A stretch of 64,000 bases of DNA from Perca fluviatilis. Its lineage: Eukaryota > Chordata > Actinopteri > Perciformes > Percidae. This document shows, in pieces, positions 11,860 to 22,288 of this stretch. The translations under genes and the position numbers were made by a program. The notes beneath the pieces are model-generated. The model saw nothing but the letters and a program-made list of their open reading frames with translations. It had not been told where the DNA came from and ran no database searches. How positions within the stretch are numbered: position 1 is the stretch's first letter; every line of letters starts with the position of its first letter. Location of the stretch: assembly GCF_010015445.1 (NCBI RefSeq), contig NC_053118.1:9064907-9128906 (forward strand). Direction: 5' to 3'.

Positions 11860-12090
11860 CCAAAGGAACATCTGCACCAGCATGATCAGGAAGGCTAAAT
11901 CTAGTTATCAGTCAGCTCTCTCTGCCTTTGAGCGTTCCACCAAATTTTGGAAGACTAAAGCGTGTCTTAAGAATTCCTCATGGTCAAACCTCCCACCTCA
12001 AATCAAACAAGTACCTGGTCATATTAACGATAGATCATCCATGGTTAATGCTACTTTATTTATTTAGTACAAGACTGTTACCCTTGATAG
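11860..12090 (+). mobile_element. LINE coding fragment
   Basis: Translates to SMIRKAKSSYQSALSAFERS, KFWKT, then SSWSNLPPQIKQVPGHINDR and SSMVNA. This is the linker between endonuclease and reverse transcriptase typical of fish L2-like elements. Both ends are lost. Confidence 0.6.
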
Positions 12091-12683
12091 AAAAAAAGGA
12101 CAAGAAGTTAATGAGCAAAAGAGCTGTAGACTGTCACATTAAAGCTGTCATCCACAAGACATATGCGCAGACGCCTGTATTAGGAACACATTCATGAAGT
12201 AGTATCCAATTCAGTCTATCTGCAACATTTTGTGGTTAATATCCTCTCCACACAACCCTCTGGCACCTGTTATCAGTGCACCAGAAGCAAAGAAACATCT
12301 AACTGCACTATTTCAGGGTTAGGTCAGAAAGATTTTACGTCAGAATCTGAATTAATAATGTAGCAGAGGGGGTTATTGTATATGCAATATTCAATAGCTG
12401 CCAGTTAGGTGTGTATTCATATACACTCTGTTCTATTATTCAGAGAAAACAAGTTGCTTGAGTAAACACTATTCTTTAAAAAGGCACGTTGTGAAATAAT
12501 TTAGGTACTGTTTAGATGGTTTGCCCAATCTGCCCTATATATGCATTGTGTTACGTTTGCGGCTGCCAGTTAATGCGTTTTCGCTAAATCCTCGACCAGT
12601 TTCAAAGATTGTTGTTCACATTAGTCACATTAAACACAAATGCATGGAAAAATATGTTCCAGGTTACCGAAATTCTCCTTTAA
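12091..12683. other. No gene recognised
   Basis: AT-rich, without coding signal or repeat structure that I can support. Confidence 0.4.
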
Positions 12684-13039
12684 AGCTTTAGTGCGTAACT
12701 TTTTGATATTATTGAACGTCCGTTATATTCAAGCCATTGCCAAATTAGTTGCTACAAAGCTAATTAAGACTATCAGCTCCACACAACTCTCTCTGGATTT
12801 CTCAGTAAGACTATGTTCAGAAGATTGTCGTCCAGCAACTTCGCGCGCAGAAACTCAAGTGAAGATAATGACCTCTTCTGAAGAGTCCATCATATTTTTT
12901 TAATCCTCCGTGTCCTCCTTGGCTACTAGCAACTGCGTGGAGGAGGGGTGGGGGCGGTGCACGATCACGGAAGGCTTGTATCATGGTGACACACTGACAG
13001 AATTCCTCATGGGGGCGACAGAATCTATGCACTATAGCT
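12684..13039. mobile_element. 356-bp TTAA-flanked miniature element (piggyBac type)
   Basis: TTAA is present at 12680-12683 and 13040-13043. The ends AGCTTTAGTGCGTA and (reverse complement) AGCTATAGTGCATA form TIRs. It has no coding capacity. TTAA duplications are the hallmark of piggyBac insertion. Confidence 0.8.
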
Positions 13040-13043
13040 TTAA

Positions 13044-14533
13044 TACAATACTATTAATACTGATAGAAATGATCACTTGCTTGCTAGCAAGACCTCCATC
13101 TGGTGGCCAGAGGGTTAGGGTTATGGCCATGACAGCCCTAATCAAATCTTCAAGCCCCTCTCAAATTAATACCTTTATAATAGTTCTATCCTCCACCAGC
13201 AGAAATCAAAGAGCTGACCGCTGGAAATGATTTTCAGAATTTTCTTTAGGGACTATCCCTGGTGAATAATCATCATTTGATCAGCAATACGTTTAATTTC
13301 CAATTAAATACTTGTGTTGTATCTAATTACATTTGACGACGGGCGAGTTCAACCCAGATCACTGCTACGATACTCTTTCAGTTTCATTTATTAACATTTG
13401 AAAGTCATGCAATCACTCTTTTCTGTCTTTACAGATTGCTTTTATTTAGTCTCCTCTCCTGAGGCTTCACCACCCTTTACAACAACAATGGCTCCATTTA
13501 AGAGGATTAATGGGAATCAGGTGCTGGCTTTTCCTCAGGCTGCTGCTCCAACTCTTTTCATTTTGCAAGCAATGCTGCCCCCGCTTTCCATATTAGTATT
13601 ACTTATGGCAGTTGAATTGTTAGTGGCAGAATTCTGTAACCTGATGTGTACTACAGTATGACCTTAATATTGAGCCTATACCATTACAACTCAACACTAT
13701 ATGTGCCAATGAGAATCTTTGGATAACATGCTCACTGTAGAACACAGTGCTATAACAAAATCAGAAAGTGCATCTTTAAAGCAACTTTTTGTAACAATTT
13801 TACCTTAAAATAACAGCTTCAAAATAAGTGTTATGCTTCAAAAGAGAGAAAAGGTCCAAGGCACTTGTCTTGTGAAAAAAGGTTTTCTGGTTTCCGTGAT
13901 GTCCTGCGGCTGTGCTGCCTTGACTCTCAGTGATGTACAGTGTCTTGTTGGACATACAGCGTTACTTGTTGCTAAAGAAATGCTAACCGCTAACCTCAGT
14001 TGGCCGTGCTTCCAGGACTGGGAGCCCTGAGAAGCGAGGTAGTGTGGATGTTTACACGCTAGTATAGGAGCTTTGGGCTGCTGGGAGGAGGAGAAGGTTC
14101 ACGCTGGGGGCAGTGGGGAATTCTGGCAGGGAGCAGGGCTGATGTAGTGCAAGAACCGGAGCCAGGCGAGCGGGCAACAGAACTGGGTTCATCAGCTGCT
14201 ACTGACATCATGGCAGAGGCTAAGGAGACTGAAGAGGATGTTGACGGAGGAAGCTAAGAAGACTAAAGGAGAGAGTGGCCAAGTAAGAGGTCGCCCGGAC
14301 AAAAGTAAATCTTGTCGGGGAGAACTTTGCGAAAGAAAAGTCTGCAAGATAAACGGAAAGCTGGCCATCTTGCTGTTGGACTACTAAGTAATGTTAGCTG
14401 GCTCCGTCTTGTGTTATTGCACTTGCTAGATGTTTGGCTATGTGTGCAAAGTTGTAATCATAAGTCAATGTAATCATAACAAATGCACGAGTACATCTGC
14501 TGTCCAGGGTTGTTACTGGATGGTAATAGCCAT
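13044..14533. other. No gene recognised
   Basis: A TTAA-type left end (TTAAAGCAACTTTTTGTAAC, from 13776) is visible without a right partner. The part 14100-14350 is purine-rich and has open frames but no family resemblance. Confidence 0.4.
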
Positions 14534-15087
14534 TAGGGCTATGTATTGGCAAGAATCTGGCAATACGATACATAACACAATTCATGGGTCACGATTCAAT
14601 ATATTGCTATATATTTCGATACTGTGAGTAAGGCGATATATAAGTATAATTTTAGAAAAACTAATATTTAAAAAAAGGACTTGATGTGCATAAAGTTTAC
14701 TTTAGGTTAACAATTCAGTACACAGAAAATCAAACTGCCAGTTTGGGATTGTGGTTCACAGGTTCTTAGTGAGCAGATTTTTATATGCTAAAGTAGGCCA
14801 AAGTTCTGCCATAGCTACATTGTTAGCTTCTAGCAAAAAGTCAGGCACTGTTAGGCACTGTTAGACACTGTTAGGCACTGTCAGGCACTGCTAGGCAAGG
14901 ACACTAGTGGTGCGTCTCAGCATAGCCATCTAGCCTTAGGGGGTTTAAACACAACATAAACGTGAACCACTGTCTAACATGAATATTTTTGCACCTAAAC
15001 AAAAAATCGATATTGCGTTTTTGAAAATCCATATAGTATTGCAAAATAAAATATCTCAAGTGTATAGATTTTTTTCTTACACCCCTA
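14534..15087. mobile_element. 554-bp hAT miniature element with internal 10-bp tandem repeat
   Basis: The 8-bp target duplication ATAGCCAT is intact at 14526-14533 and 15088-15095. Ends are TAGGGCTATG and (reverse complement) TAGGGGTGTA. It carries six 10-bp units of TTAGGCACTG type at 14841-14900. Confidence 0.88.
14841..14900. repeat. 10-bp x 6 tandem repeat
   Basis: The unit is T(C/T)AGGCACTG, with one A substitution in copy 3 and a diverged last copy. It lies inside the hAT element. Confidence 0.9.
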
Positions 15088-15271
15088 ATAGCCATGGACA
15101 GCTATGCGCTGAAAAACCATGTCTCACTCACTATATTTTCTCTTTACTGTAGATGCAGAGGAACGCAATCGCAGATTGCAGTGTTTCTAGCTCTACCTTT
15201 TAGTATTGAATAAGTGTGCTAGGTACCTCACCAGATTGTACAAACTGGAGCAGTTCTATTGGTACTACCTG

Positions 15272-15440
15272 CGGCATGGTGGCCCAGTGGATAGCAAGCA
15301 CTGTGGCCGGGTTTGAATCCCGGCTGTCCTGGGCCCTTTTGTGTGAAGTTTGCATGTTCTCCCCATGTCTGCGTGGGTTTCCTCCGGGTGCTCCGGTTTT
15401 CAGCACCATGAAAAACATGTGGATTAGGTTCTCGTTTTGG
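15272..15440 (+). mobile_element. tRNA-derived SINE
   Basis: It has an A-box-like stretch GTGGCCCAGTGGATAGCA and the B box GGGTTTGAATCCC. The body TTTGCATGTTCTCCCCATG and TGGGTTTCCTCCGGGTGCTC is a well-known fish SINE body. The 3' end is truncated or diverged after about 15430. Confidence 0.85.
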
Positions 15441-16062
15441 TGCCTAAACTTAACTATCATCGGCGCATGACACTCACTTTTTGTCAGCTAAACTCAAGCT
15501 ACGGCCTCTAAAACGACCTACAGCTCACCATGCTCTGTGGCCTACCATGTGACTGGGCGGCGGTCACCTAACATAGGAGCCATGTCTATATTATGTTTGT
15601 TTATAGTTTGTCACCTATTACATAATGTAGGACGTCACGGGGGTTGGTCTGACTATAATCATTGTCTATTTATACACCTGGCGGAGGCTAGAGACAAGGG
15701 CGTAGCACCAAATTCTTGGCCCTATAGAAAGGCATCCTCTATGGGCCCCTCCCCGCATCCACAACTATTCATTCTAGCATCTTTTTGAGCCCTCCTCACA
15801 TGAAGGCCCTAGATATTCAACACGGATTACATACGTTTATTTAAAAACTTAAAAAATAAACTAAACTAGATATTTATACCTTAAGAGTTACTACACTGAA
15901 AGCGTTAAAAAGTCCAATAATAACTTCACTTCAAAGGAGGGATGAAACATTTTCTCAACATACATATTCATAATATGAACATTATAATAATGAACAGGGT
16001 TTCTGCTGGTCTCAACTTGAACACGTCCATGTTGATTTCCTTTTGTAGTTTTACAGCATGAG
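15441..16062. other. No gene; a truncated hAT-like end
   Basis: GGGCGTAGCACCAAATTC at about 15700 looks like the terminal repeat of a fish hAT family, but no right end is found. The rest is AT-rich without signal. Confidence 0.35.
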
Positions 16063-16242
16063 CAGAGGCGCGGGAAGTCATTTCCAGCAGGGGGTGCGGG
16101 GTGCTGGCGGGGTGCGCAGAACAACTCTACCTCTGCCTCCCCCCCCCCTCCATGAAGTAGGCTACATACTGCTATGTACTGCACAGCGAACTATATAGAC
16201 ACTAAATCACATGCCAATCACTACTGGTCAAAAGATTCCTTT

Positions 16243-16354
16243 GCAGCGGCCCGGTTTAAATCCGACCTGCGGCCCTTTGCTGCGTGTCATTCCCTCTCTC
16301 TCTCCCCCGTTCCTGTCTATCCACTGTCACTATCGAATAAAAAATAATAAAAAG
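16243..16354 (+). mobile_element. SINE fragment nested in hAT element
   Basis: Contains a diverged B box (CGGTTTAAATCCGACC) then GCGGCCCTTTGCTGCGTGTC and a CTCTCTCTC stretch, ending AATAAAAAATAATAAAAAG. It is the same family as 18904-19100 and the split SINE at 58173-60255; the 5' half is missing. Confidence 0.75.
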
Positions 16355-16860
16355 ATGAATGACTAGTCCAGCTGAGCAGGCGTCAAGTATGCCTTTCCAG
16401 TTCAATAAACCAAGTACTGCCATCTGACTCACACATCACAAGACAGTGTTACAATTAATTATATCATACCAAAGCGTTGTATGGCTCAAGACTATGGCCA
16501 TATAGTACTCACTAAAAATCACCCAAGCAGAAAGCACAATAGTAATTCTGAAACGTGATTGACTGAAGATACAACAATGCCATCACACAACACAGCTGAG
16601 TGCAGGTTGTTAAATAACAGTCACTTAGTCAGCTGCTACTTCACAAACTGCAAAAGCCAACATATAGGCTACTGCACTTGACCACTAAGTCTCACACAGG
16701 CCTATAGCAGCATCACAAAATTATGATGCAATACGTCTGATATGCATGGCATTTCAATAAACTAAACAAAATATGTACATTATCTGGTCACACGGTCACA
16801 ACAGATTATATTAACCTACTCAATTTACAGATAGCATAATAGCTCTTACCTTTAGAAGTT

Positions 16861-17230
16861 CTAATTTCTTGTCTTTTTCTTTGCAAAGTCGCAGATCAAA
16901 TCCTCTAAGTCCAGCTCCCTCAGCAGCTCGCTAAACCCTACTACAGATGCGTTGCTGTGTGTTGGTAGAACTTTACAGGCAACGCAACAAATGTCTCCGG
17001 TGGACAGTGAATATAGAATCCACTCCCGTGGTACCGTTTCACCGTTGTGAAGGTGTCGGGTCAGTGCCTCGTTAGTGAGAGAGCGGGTCTTTCTGCCGCC
17101 AGATCGTCCCCCCTCCGAGATGCTGGACATTTAGCCGCCCGATTCTGAAAGGCTGATATCCCTCTGGGTATAACTTCCTCCCGGACGGTCTCTGTAATCG
17201 GTCCCCGTAGTGCAGGGTCTTCAGAGATGA
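16861..17230 (-). pseudogene. hAT transposase N-terminal remnant (TTF/ZMYM-type)
   Basis: Minus-strand translation from about 17225 gives ALRGPITETVREEVIPRGIS. After a frameshift it gives GETVPREWILYSLSTGDI and CCVACKVLP (the frame at 17130-16861). This matches the N-terminal zinc-binding block of TTF/ZMYM-type hAT transposases, where a W-L-x-Y-S-x-S...C-x-A-C pattern is usual. The DDE catalytic region and the dimerisation domain are absent, so the element is non-autonomous. Confidence 0.6.
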
Positions 17231-17836
17231 TGGTACCTGAGGTGCCATTACCTTGTTCTATAATGCTGATGACCGTCCGGCCTCATCTCTGTCTTTTTCC
17301 ACAACAACTTCGCTAAAGTTAACGTTAGCCACCGTTAGCTGTGGCTGAGTGTAGCTGGTAGAAGGCAGCGATTCTTCCAAGCTAACGTCAGTAGCTCCTC
17401 GACATCCTCCTCTTCGTCATTCCCAGCTCTTTATTCGCGGGACATTTTTTATAGCAGCCGCTTCTTTCTCTCCCTTTTCCACACTTTCACTCGCTGATAC
17501 AACCCAATCTGACCGGGGATCAGTTACAAATTAATTCCACTCTTTCAATCTCAACCCGTTCTTAGAAAGCTGATCTTGGATCAGTGCGATGTAAACAACC
17601 TGCTCTATGCCCACCCACCTTTATCTTTAGCCAATCTACACAGTGCATGCGGCCTTCTCCCAATCATTACATTAAACAACTTTTATTTTATTCTGATTGG
17701 ATAATTATCACCATAATGATTAATGCCCATTGGGTAATACGGGCTTGATCGCAGTTTGCCAACAAGGGGTGCTGCCGCCAATAAGGGGTGCTGCCGCACC
17801 CCCAGCACCCCTACTTCCCGCGCCTATGAGCATGAG

Positions 17837-17997
17837 CAATACAATTTTTCCTCAATTTTAAAAGTGAGACTGAAATAGGGGTGTCACAATTCTCAAAATC
17901 CACAATCCAATCTGAATTTTAACTGGAACATTTTTGGAAAGGTGCTATAGAAATAAAACGTTACTTAATTACTTCCTTACTTAGTTACTTACACCTG
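17837..17997. other. Truncated hAT-like end before the L2
   Basis: AGGGGTGTCACAATTCTCA at about 17876 looks like a hAT terminal repeat. No partner end is found. Confidence 0.3.
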
Positions 17998-19888
17998 CAG
18001 CCTTGATCCCATTCCATCAGCTTTCATTAAGACCTGTTTACCATCCATCGCCCCGCTCATCAATTCCTCTCTCAGGTCTGGATCAGTCCCCACAGCACTC
18101 AAGCTTGCATCAGTCACCTCATCCTCAGGAAACCTGGTCTGAATCCGGACACCACGTCCAACTTCCGACCCATATCCAACATCCCCTTCCTATCAAAAAT
18201 CCTGGAACGTGTTGTCGCCCCCCAAATTAAAACCCACCTCTCCTCCAATAACCTGTTTGAACCATTTCAATCTGGATTCCTCTCACAACACAGCACTGAA
18301 ACAGCCTTCCTCAAAGTCACCAATGACCTCCTCCTCTCCTCTGGCCACCTCACCATTCTCATCATGCTTGACCTCACTGCAGCCTTCAACACCATCCACC
18401 ACTCCATCCTCCTGTCCCAACTGGAAACCTACTGCAACATCAGTGGCACCACGCTCTCCTGGCTCCGTTCTTATCTCACCAGCAGACAAGAGTTCATACG
18501 CATTAACAACTGCACCTCCTCCATTGCTCTTCTGTCACTAGGCGTCCCCCAAGGTTCGGTGCTTGGTCCTCTCCTTTTCATCCTTTACATCCTTTACATC
18601 CTGCCACTCGGAAATATCATACGCAAACATTGTCTTCACTTCCACTGCTATGCCGATGATGTCCAGATCTACATCTCTACCAAATCCATCACCACAACTA
18701 TATTCTCCACCCTGACCAACTGCTCACCGATATTCAAACCAACTTCCTCCAACTCAACTACAATAAATCCGATTTGATACTCATCGGCCCGAAATCCCTC
18801 ACAAAGAACACCCATAACTTCGGTGTCACTGTCAACAACTCCACCCTGTCTGCATCCCCACACATCCGTAACCTGGGAGTCATCTTCAACAGCAACCTCA
18901 CTTCTTTTTTTTATCAATTGAGATTATTTTTTGGGGCTTTTCCCTTTATTATAGAGCGACGGTGAATAGACATGAAAGGGGGAGAGAGACGGGGGATGAC
19001 ACACAGCAAAGGGCAGCAGGCCAGATTCGAACCCGCGCCGCTGCAGGATTCAGCCAACATAAGGCGAACACTCTTACTGGGTGAGCTAGAGGCCGCCCCG
19101 ACAGCAACTTCACTTTTGAAAAACAACTCCAACCAAATAACCAGAACTGCCTTCTTTCACCTCAAAAACATTGCCCGTCTCCACCCGTCACTCACTTTCT
19201 CTGCTGCCGAAACTTTGATTCACGCCTTCATCACTTCCAGAATTGACTATTGAAACAGCATCCTCTATGGTTCACCTGCAAAAGCCTTAAATAAACTCCA
19301 ATACATCCAAAACTCTGCTGCCCGTCTCCTCACTCATACCCGTTCCCCTGATCACATCACTCCTGTCCTTCAGAACCTCCACTGGCTTCCTGTTTCCCAA
19401 CGCATCCAGTTTAAAGTCCTCCTCCTCAACCACAAAGCCCTCCATAACCAGGCTCCTTCCTACCTCACAGACCTGATCCACTGCCATAACCCAGCCGTAA
19501 CCTCCGCTCCTCTGACGCAAACCTCCTCTCCCCACCACTCAGGACCACGCACCATACCTGGGGTGTCAGAGCTTTCACCATTGCAGCCCCCTCCCTCTGG
19601 AACTCCCTACCCATGCACATCCGTGACTGTACTGACCTGAACACATTCAAAGCACTAATCAAAACACACCTCTTCAGATTAGCCTTCCACATACAATAGT
19701 CTTACATTTCTCACCTGATAGCTACTGGTTTTATTGTTTTTAATTGCTTTTAATATGCTTGTTTTATGTGTTGCTTTGATTGCTTATCTGTATTAATGTG
19801 ATATATGTGCTGGTTTTTACTGTAAAGTGTCTTTGAGTACCATGAAAAGCACTATATAAATAAAATATATTATTATTATTATTATTAC
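17998..19888 (+). mobile_element. L2 LINE, 1.9-kb 3' portion
   Basis: RT motifs appear in order: FQSGFLSQHSTETAFLKVTN, DLTAAFNTIHHSILLSQL, GVPQGSVLGPLLFILYI, CYADDVQIY (YADD codons 18649-18660). A frameshift at about 18745 leads to LILIGPKSLTK and IRNLGVIFNSNLTS. After an inserted SINE (18904-19100) it continues HLKNIARLHPSLTFSAAETL and IHAFITSRIDY, then a stop, to the C terminus FKALIKTHLFRLAF. The 3' end is AAAGCACTATATAAATAAAA plus ATT repeats. It is 5'-truncated and inactive. Confidence 0.9.
18904..19100 (-). mobile_element. tRNA-derived SINE inserted in the L2
   Basis: The minus strand starts CGGGGCGGCCTCTAGCTCAC with A-box-like TAGCTCACCCAGTAAGAG and the B box GGGTTCGAATC. It then reads TGCTGCCCTTTGCTGTGTGT and ends with an A-rich tail. 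The 15-bp target duplication ACAGCAAC(C/T)TCACTT is present at 18889-18903 and 19101-19115, one mismatch. Confidence 0.92.
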
Positions 19889-19929
19889 TTAGCCTACTGA
19901 GAATCCAAACACAAAATAGTGCAAGTTAA

Positions 19930-20817
19930 AGGAACACGCCACCGTTTTTTGAAATAGGGTTATTCACCGTCTTCCCTAGATTTAGATAGGTGGGCAAAAG
20001 CATTTTTGTCTCAGTGCATCCATTGTCTTAGTCCGGCAGTTAGTTTGGCTTAGCGTAGTAAATGGAATCCTTGTCATTTCGTGTTGTGAGTAAAAGTGAG
20101 CATAAAAAAAATAAGAAATTTTTTTTTTAAAAACTAATTAATTCTTGTGGCCTGCGTATTCACATCGAGTACAAATAGCAATGCAGATTAAGACTAGACT
20201 ATTTCCTAGGCAGATATTGACTTGGGACTATATTGGGGCAAAGCACAGCCGAAGCACTGCCACTTGGGCGCAGAGATATCATGCAGCAACTCTGTGTGAG
20301 TACAGGTGTAATATGGGTCGATCTATCCCGTAAAATAACCATGCATCATGTTTAAAATAATCACTTACTCTGTGAACAGCTGTTTATGGGGTCCATTCGG
20401 CGTTTTTTTCCAGTTGACTTTATCGCACCTAAAAAAAAGTCGAGGACTGCAGGATGGATCAACGCAGAGAAATCCTCAGTAGCGGTGACACAACTGCGGG
20501 CGCGCTCATCTTGATCTGACACGTTGAGCCCGGTCATCGATGGCAGAACCTTCTTAATCTGCATTGCTATTTGTACTCGATGTGAATACGCAGGCCACAA
20601 GAAGTAATTACTTTTTTTGTTGTTGTTATTGACTCACTTTTACTCACGACATGCTAACCGGCAACAAAGGATTCCATTCACTACGCTAAGCTAAGCTAGC
20701 GGCGGCGCTGCCGGACTAAGACACTGCATGCATTGAGACAAAAATGCGTTTGCCCACCTATCTACATCTAGTGGAGACGGTGAATAACCCTATTTCAAAA
20801 AACGGTGGTGCGTTCCT
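19930..20817. mobile_element. 888-bp TTAA-flanked fold-back element with ~264-bp arms
   Basis: TTAA is present at 19926-19929 and 20818-20821. The left arm (19930-20193) and right arm (20553-20817) are inverted copies, both containing GAAATAGGGTTATTCACCGT and the CGAGTACAAATAGCAATGCA stretch on opposite strands. The spacer of about 360 bp is unrelated. Open frames beginning MWPAYSHRVQIAMQIK on both strands are only a mirror effect of the arms. Confidence 0.93.
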
Positions 20818-22250
20818 TTAAGATAGGGAATAAAATATAACAGTAAAATGTAAAATAAAGTAATTTATATTAGGCAGTAACTTCTTTTTTTTATACAGTA
20901 AACACATTTTGCAATGAAAGCAAAAAGTATATCACAACTTGTCTGTATATTAGGCACTTTTAGAACAATACAGTAGTCCAACTGCAAAAAGCCAAAGAAC
21001 AAAGAAAACAAAATGAAAAGCACATGACAACACTAAACAATATTGTGAAACCGCAGTATCAGACATTAATATTCGATACTCCTGTGCCACCTGTGCACTC
21101 TGAACTGGCTTACATTCTCTACAATTGGTCACATCACCTCAGTAGAAACACGTGTGTACAATTTAGAGTCTTTGTCTGTGAACGATGACAACTGTGTTTC
21201 AGTTCTGTTTAACTTTTGCGGTCCGTGTTAACCATTTTCCAACACAAGTGCATCATGATGTGAAATGTGTTTTAGCGAGTGAGAATGTGTTTAGAGTTTT
21301 GCAGAAAGAGTGATTGATTGATTCGAGAAATGGGTTTAGGCCACTGAGCATTTGGTTCAGAGAGTGGGGTTTAGTGTTTTAGCAATTCGGAAAACTGTAA
21401 TGCATTATATACATTATTATAAGTAAGTTAAATAAATGAATGTATAGAGGTGAACACTGTAAAACAGTGATTATATAAAAGGTAAACTTGCACTTGTATA
21501 AGTTATTGTCTCAGTTACATTTTGCCAAGTGGCACTCAGCTTTGTTGACAGTTTTTGAAGCTTAAAGGTATAATCTGTAATGCCATCCAACAGCGATCTC
21601 TAGTGGATAGAACCCTGCTATTGCGCTTTGTTTACCTTTTTGCTATGGTCTTCTGAGGTGTGGGTTGAAGTTTAGTAACTAAATAAATGATACTGTGCAT
21701 TTCTCCAGACTTCTCATGGTATACCCAGCAGCACTTTTTGTTTTCACGCAATGTCAGTGATGTCAGTCAGCTGTTGATGTATGCAGCACAGGGTGGTACT
21801 GCTCTGTAGTCACAGTACCTGCTCTCCCTTCGGAAGACATTCCTATTTGATGCTACTGTTTTTTATCTGCTCACATTAGGTTGAACCCTCATGTCTGGCT
21901 AGTCTAGGCCATGAAGGATGACATCATCCACAATCGGTGCTGTTATTTCATTTGAGACGCTCAGTTCTTCTTTAATAGTCTGTCCCTTCTCTCATTTGCG
22001 TCTCATATTCTCTCTGCTTGGATTTTTTTCTTCGATCAATCTGGTGGGCCTCTTTATGGTCAACTTAGAATGATTATCTGAATGAGCCTACAGCTTAAAA
22101 AAAAAAATCTTTATCTGAAAAAAAGCTTGAGAATACCGTGAGCAGAAGACTCTCAGGTGAAATCCATAGTCGGCCGCCTACATTTGTGTTAAATGTTCTG
22201 CAGACTGTACTTTCTATGTAAGCTGTGTAAAAAGTAAAGAGAACATATAT

Positions 22251-22288
<38 letters not shown>

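Larger units (their letters stand above)
16063..17828 (-). mobile_element. 1.77-kb hAT element carrying a broken transposase start
   Basis: The 8-bp target duplication AGCATGAG is intact at 16055-16062 and 17829-17836. Ends are CAGAGGCGCGGGAAGT and (reverse complement) CATAGGCGCGGGAAGT. The minus strand holds a transposase N-terminal remnant (see 16861-17230), and a SINE fragment is inserted at 16243-16354. A tandem GGGGTGCTGCCGCC(A/C) motif occurs near the right end. Confidence 0.88.

Noticed and set aside
15272..15330. tRNA gene on the plus strand
   Set aside because: Same reasoning: promoter boxes of a tRNA-derived SINE followed by the known SINE body.
19020..19100. tRNA gene on the minus strand
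   Set aside because: A and B boxes are present but no cloverleaf can be drawn; the sequence continues into a SINE body with A-rich tail and target duplications.
20145..20600. Identical N-terminal peptides on both strands (MWPAYSHRVQIAMQIK)
   Set aside because: Explained fully by the inverted arms of the TTAA fold-back element.
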